Source of the DNA: Nitrososphaerales archaeon TH526
GTDB lineage: Archaea; Thermoproteota; Nitrososphaeria; Nitrososphaerales; Nitrososphaeraceae
Assembly: GCA_014523665.1 (NCBI GenBank)
Contig: JAATVR010000291.1
Location: 1-12,662 of the forward strand
Reading direction: 5' to 3'
DNA length: 12,662 nt
Numbering within the stretch: the first letter of the stretch is position 1; each line of letters opens with the position of its first letter. Below, one piece after another: positions 12,089-12,662 of this stretch. The notes under the pieces were generated by a model. It saw only the letters and a program-made list of their open reading frames with translations, did not search any database and was not told the origin of the DNA. The position numbers and the translations under genes are program-made.

Positions 12089-12187
12089 GCTGTGTAAATG
12101 ACTATATGAGTCTGGAGGCGCTGCCACTGTTGATTGGTCAACCCTACAGAAGTTGCTGTCTGAACTTTGTCTCATCTCATTTCTCAC
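12077..12187 (-). CDS. possible 36-aa protein
   Basis: A minus-strand frame ending at TAA 12077. GTG 12187 gives 36 residues (start VRNEMRQSSDSNF, end SHLHSKIA), with a TATATA element 19-24 bases before it. The frame stays open back to a TTG at 12250, allowing 57 residues. Composition is protein-like and lacks the Lys/Ile/Asn bias of random AT-rich frames, but no family is recognised. Confidence 0.3.
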   Translation of the reverse strand: MRNEMRQSSDSNFCRVDQSTVAAPPDSYSHLHSKIA

Positions 12188-12252
12188 AGTACTATTTTTG
12201 TATGCTATATAGACTAAAGACGAAATGAACTTATAGTTGGTACTCTTCAATT

Positions 12253-12436
12253 ATGTCACTTCAACCAGATCAGGCGATGGCCCTATTAGGTAGGCGAAGA
12301 TAATCTAGTTATAATAGTTGGTGAAAACAAGAAAGAACGTAAATATCTAATTCCCAAGTCCAGAGTGGACCGTTATGGAGATAAAGAAGTCTATTTAAAT
12401 ATCTCAGAAAGTTCTTTGAAAGAATTTGAAATTTAG
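12253..12436 (+). pseudogene. small conserved-style gene broken by a one-base shift
   Basis: ATG 12253 starts MSLQPDQAMALLG, then the frame hits TAA at 12301-12303. The neighbouring frame, which has a stop just before it and no start codon, continues GEDNLVIIVGENKKERKYLI and PKSRVDRYGDKEVYLNISES up to TAG 12436. Joining them by removing one base near 12289-12297 gives about 60 residues. The 'YLIPKS-x-V-x-x-Y-x-G-x-E-V-x-L-x-[IV]-x-E-x-x-L' part recalls PRC-barrel-like or DUF2171-like small proteins found in archaea, which is a weak match by memory. A hairpin follows 22 bases after the stop. It is either a pseudogene or an indel error. Confidence 0.55.
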
Positions 12437-12458
12437 TTACCTCACTGTTATGATATAG

Positions 12459-12477
12459 AATGACTCAAACAGTCATT
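12459..12477 (+). terminator. hairpin after the broken small gene
   Basis: AATGACT pairs with AGTCATT around CAAAC, 22 bases after TAG 12436. It is followed by ATTGTCTTG, weakly T-rich. Confidence 0.45.
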
Positions 12478-12518
12478 ATTGTCTTGTAAAGTAAATATAG
12501 TTTTAGTCAAACTTCATT

Positions 12519-12548
12519 GACCCAAAAATATTCTTGGATTATTGGGTC
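12519..12548. repeat. inverted repeat, 7-bp stem, 16-base loop
   Basis: GACCCAA (12519-12525) pairs with TTGGGTC (12542-12548). It stands in otherwise featureless AT-rich DNA running to the window end, and could be a second terminator or an operator. Confidence 0.35.
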
Positions 12549-12662
12549 TATAATGCATATAAACGGTTATAATATCTAATTATATACGACCTGGCTTTCA
12601 TATCCAATAGTATGTATTATTGTACCGTTTACATTAAAAGATAAATCTTGATTTGTAAGATA

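Noticed and set aside
1..12662. CRISPR array or cas genes
   Set aside because: No regularly spaced repeats of 24-40 bases with unique spacers; all repeats lie within coding low-complexity regions.

Overview
The window looks like archaeal DNA, most likely from a terrestrial ammonia-oxidising Nitrososphaeria (Thaumarchaeota; a Nitrosocosmicus/Nitrososphaera-like genome is my best guess). The grounds are AT-rich DNA, TATA-type box A elements about 20-32 bases before many start codons with little or no leader, and several secreted Asn/Ser/Asp-rich proteins packed with N-glycosylation sequons. The genus is an inference from style and remembered families, not from a search.

Layout. (1) 1-3088, all on the minus strand, reads like the edge of an integrated mobile element: an intact tyrosine recombinase (1832-3088), then a compact run of small genes: a Zn-ribbon protein (1388-1657), a small Cys-rich zinc-binding protein (1216-1395), a VapB/CopG-like ribbon-helix-helix protein (1005-1154), a 161-residue unknown (527-1012) and a P-loop NTPase that runs off the left edge (1-540) and carries a frameshift. 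Three of the four gene junctions in this run overlap by 8 bases. (2) 3349-4566 (+) is an exported metallo-beta-lactamase-fold hydrolase with all metal ligands and a hairpin terminator. (3) 4602-6690 is gene-poor: a 43-residue Gly-tailed peptide gene, a decayed alcohol dehydrogenase/quinone oxidoreductase fragment, two GC-rich hairpins that may be structured RNAs, and a 39-residue highly acidic protein. (4) 6690-8660 (minus) holds an 86-residue helical protein, a frameshifted secreted protein gene, and two secreted glycoprotein-like genes, one with a 29-residue tandem repeat. (5) 8661-8872 is a divergent promoter region with two adjacent hairpins and a G-quadruplex motif. (6) 8873-9682 (+) is a conserved soluble protein of unknown function, followed by a tail-anchored small membrane protein and a convergent four-cysteine secreted mini-protein. 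(7) 10679-11755 (+) is a 358-residue secreted Asp/Asn-rich repeat protein with three kinds of near-perfect internal DNA repeats. (8) 11756-12662 is mostly non-coding, with hairpins and one frameshifted small gene.

Two themes stand out. First, a cell-surface cluster: at least five exported proteins, several with repeats, acidic tails and many sequons. Second, repeated one-base frame breaks (near 442-466, 7317-7320 and 7444-7447, 12289-12297) plus one gene with no usable start codon (1625-1657). These mean either real decay in an accessory region or indel errors in the assembly, and this should be settled before any broken gene is called a pseudogene. Many of the small genes described here (39-90 residues) were found by reading the sequence directly and would be missed by length-filtered gene calling.
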